From Lachnospiraceae bacterium OF09-6 (GTDB lineage: Bacteria > Bacillota > Clostridia > Lachnospirales > Lachnospiraceae): DNA of 7,159 nt. The notes beneath the pieces were generated by a model that was not told where the DNA came from, did no database searches, and saw nothing but the letters and a program-made list of their open reading frames with translations. Shown piece by piece: positions 6,260-7,159 of the stretch. The stretch spans positions 1 to 7,159 of the forward strand of contig QUMM01000063.1 of the NCBI GenBank assembly GCA_003435055.1. The letters run 5' to 3'. Each line of letters begins with the position of its first letter. Position 1 is the first letter of the stretch. Position numbers and translations under genes: made by a program.

Positions 6260-6534
6260 TATTTCATTCAATTCTCCGGCACTTAAGAATTTATCTGCCA
6301 ATGTATATAGCATTGCCATGGTTTTTTCTGCTGTAAGCTGCTTTTCCTGCTTCACAATCTGGATGGCTTCTTTAATAACATCCTTTCGACACATCTTACT
6401 GGTCATCAATGGAGTAAGTGTCAAATTGGCAAAGTCGTCTTCACTCAACGGTTTTCTGTTTTTCTTACATTCGTTCTTTTGTATTTCAGAAAGGTTCTCT
6501 TATGTATTTTATCTTTTGTACTACTCTGTACCTG

Positions 6535-6753
6535 CTACTCTATCCCAAACTCCTTCAGCAACTGTTTCTTAAATTCTCTATCCTCTGTAGATCTCTTAAG
6601 ATCATCCAGACGATTTTCTTCTAATAATCTGGCTGTCAGCGCTGCATTTTGTCTTGCTTCCTCTTCACGTCCGCGCTCTATTCCACGCTCTATTCCACGT
6701 TCCATGCCCTTTTTTACTCCATCATCATAGAGCATCTGTCCCAGTCTCGTCAT
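6535..6753 (-). CDS. Possible 72-residue intragenic C-terminal Rpn protein (RpnS-like), copy B
   Basis: Counterpart of the copy A internal frame: ATG of M-T-R-L-G-Q at 6753, AAGGAGGT at the same spacing, same stop. It differs by one extra four-residue repeat (GIERGIERGREEE against GIERGREEE), a few substitutions near the C-terminus, and otherwise identical sequence. Because the upstream frameshifts do not touch it, it stays intact while the parent gene is dead. Function as an antitoxin-like inhibitor is only an analogy with RpnS. Confidence 0.4.
   Translation of the reverse strand: MTRLGQMLYDDGVKKGMERGIERGIERGREEEARQNAALTARLLEENRLDDLKRSTEDREFKKQLLKEFGIE
6674..6697. repeat. 12-bp tandem repeat (two copies) encoding G-I-E-R in rpn copy B
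   Basis: CGCTCTATTCCA occurs at 6674-6685 and 6686-6697, followed by a partial unit. Copy A has a single unit at 6177-6188. The difference is in frame and changes the number of ERGI repeats, as expected from replication slippage. Confidence 0.9.
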
Positions 6754-6768
6754 TGCCAATACCTCCTT
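6751..6768 (-). promoter_or_regulatory. Internal Shine-Dalgarno and ATG within rpn copy B
   Basis: AAGGAGGT (6768-6761), seven bases, ATG (6753-6751) on the minus strand, identical to the site in copy A. Confidence 0.6.
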
Positions 6769-7067
6769 TATTTCATTCAATTCTCCGGCACTTAAGAATT
6801 TATCTGCTAATGTATATAGCATTGCCATGGTTTTTCTGCTGTAAGCTGCTTTTCCTGCTTCACGATCTGGATGGCTTCTTTAATAACATCCTTTCGACAC
6901 ATCTTACTGGTCATCAATGGAGTAAGTGTCAAATTGGAAAAGTCGTCTTCACTCAACGGCTCACCTGCTTCTATCTTAGCTTTTACGCTTTGAAAGATTT
7001 CATCCGCATCATGACCTGTCAGGTAAACCGGATTTACCTGATAGGTATAAATTTATGGGCTTTAGCC

Positions 7068-7121
7068 TGTTGAGTGAGATGGAGTTTTTCGCTGTTCCGA
7101 AAAATGGAATTTCACTCAACA
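7068..7121. other. Long near-palindromic hairpin at the end of the rpn remnant
   Basis: Outer arms TGTTGAGTGA (7068-7077) and TCACTCAACA (7112-7121) pair over 10 bp and continue with a wobble and two more pairs. After a symmetric 3x3 internal loop, an inner stem TTTTTCG (7085-7091) pairs with CGAAAAA (7098-7104) around a 6-base loop. The whole 54-base block folds on itself. It sits where rpn homology ends and may be part of an inserted element or a bidirectional terminator; no T-run follows on either side. Confidence 0.7.
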
Positions 7122-7127
7122 TTTAAC

Positions 7128-7144
7128 CACCCGCTATGCGGGTG
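7128..7144. other. GC-rich small hairpin at the window edge
   Basis: CACCCGC-TAT-GCGGGTG: seven perfect base pairs with a three-base loop, next to AT-rich flanks (ATTTAAC before it). Small GC-rich hairpins close to an element tip are typical of IS200/IS605-type ends. No transposase is in the window, so this is only a suggestion. Confidence 0.55.
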
Positions 7145-7159
7145 CGCGTCGATTGTTAT

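Larger units (their letters stand above)
6038..6451 (-). pseudogene. Rpn-family (PD-(D/E)XK nuclease/transposase) C-terminal fragment, copy A
   Basis: The frame from P-L-S-E-D-D-F (6451) to FGIE (stop 6038-6040) encodes about 137 residues matching the C-terminal half of Rpn/PDDEXK_2-type proteins. It shows LTLTPLMTSK, a helical RKDVIKEAIQIVKQEKQL, MAMLYTLADKFLSAGELNEIKEVLAMTRLGQ, then the charged repeat KGMERGIERGREEEARQ and a helical tail. The N-terminal PD-(D/E)XK nuclease domain is absent. Homology with copy B stops abruptly at 6451, and the upstream frame runs into a TAA after about 18 unrelated codons. The only start in that register is TTG at 6448, without a ribosome-binding site. It is therefore a remnant as a nuclease gene, although an internal start could still yield a small protein. 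Full-length Rpn proteins are usually around 300 residues. Confidence 0.8.
6038..6959. repeat. Tandem direct duplication of the rpn C-terminal segment (6038-6451 and 6535-6959)
   Basis: The two copies align end to end apart from scattered substitutions, a 12-bp insertion in copy B and a one-base loss in copy B's T-run. Most substitutions cluster at the 3' end of the genes (for example QL versus KQL near the last 15 codons). They are separated by 83 bp (6452-6534) that show no gene or similarity to either copy. Homology ends sharply at 6451/6959, where copy B alone continues into more rpn sequence. Confidence 0.9.
6535..7069 (-). pseudogene. Rpn-family C-terminal fragment, copy B, with at least two frameshifts
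   Basis: Copy B reaches further into the gene. Reading the minus strand from about 7069: TQQAKAHKF, a one-base loss near 7047-7049, then TYQVNPVYLTGHDADEIF (the conserved centre of the Rpn family), SVKAKIEAGEPLSEDDF and KMCRKDVIKEAI. A second one-base loss follows in a T-run (6831-6835, five T; copy A has six), after which the frame resumes at MAMLYTLADKF and ends at 6535. The final 97 codons are open from ATG 6828, but no ribosome-binding site precedes that ATG. Upstream of about 7069 the rpn similarity gives way to hairpin sequence, so the nuclease domain is missing or outside the window. Restoring both bases would give one continuous C-terminal half. Confidence 0.8.

Noticed and set aside
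6318..6730. Plus-strand open frames across the rpn fragments
   Set aside because: They appear in both copies only because the copies are duplicates; they are Ser/Phe/Leu-rich shadows without a ribosome-binding site or family resemblance.
7019..7041. Perfect 9-bp palindrome TCAGGTAAA/TTTACCTGA with a 5-base loop
   Set aside because: It lies within codons for the conserved Y-Q-V-N-P-V-Y-L-T of the Rpn family and is explained by that protein sequence.

Overview
The window looks like a chromosomal segment of a low-to-moderate GC Gram-positive anaerobe, most likely a gut clostridium of the Lachnospiraceae type. The reasons are strong AGGAGG-type ribosome-binding sites, one TTG start, Bacillota-style rhamnan/teichoic-type polysaccharide genes and Rpn/PDDEXK-family remnants. 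The taxonomic assignment is an inference from style; no marker gene is present. All supportable genes lie on the minus strand, so transcription runs from high to low coordinates.

Region 1 (about 5731 down to 1) is a surface-polysaccharide operon. A good extended -10 promoter (5703-5731) precedes, in transcription order: a family 2 glycosyltransferase split by a one-base frameshift (5622-4838), a DPM1-like family 2 glycosyltransferase with a TTG start (4820-4119), a DUF2304 membrane protein (4117-3665), a two-domain-size family 2 glycosyltransferase (3708-2710), a rhamnosyltransferase-like family 2 enzyme (2713-1844), a Wzm/TagG/RgpC-type ABC permease (1799-1014) and a Wzt/TagH/RgpD-type ATPase (998-93). 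The likely logic is that the glycosyltransferases build a glycan on a lipid carrier at the inner face of the membrane and Wzm/Wzt exports it. The GT2 + DUF2304 pair resembles GacI/GacJ of streptococci, which makes an undecaprenyl-phosphate-sugar donor for side-chain addition outside the cell. The Wzt carbohydrate-binding C-terminal domain is broken at the left edge by a one-base lesion and a 28-bp tandem duplication. The transporter genes are clearly more AT-rich than the glycosyltransferase genes.

Region 2 (5623-6037) has no gene. It holds the operon promoter, a 113-bp segment bounded by perfect 15-bp inverted repeats and a hairpin just beyond the rpn fragment.

Region 3 (6038 to about 7069) holds two tandem, nearly identical C-terminal pieces of an Rpn-family (PD-(D/E)XK nuclease / 'transposase') gene. 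Neither retains the nuclease domain. Copy B carries at least two frameshifts. Both copies keep a near-perfect internal Shine-Dalgarno plus ATG that would give a 68- or 72-residue C-terminal protein, reminiscent of the intragenic RpnS antitoxins.

Region 4 (7068-7159) has two strong hairpins and an abrupt end of rpn homology. It may be the end of an inserted element, but the window stops there.

The broken genes (first glycosyltransferase, Wzt C-terminus, rpn copy B) could be true decay, slippage-driven variation or draft-assembly errors; the sequence alone cannot decide.
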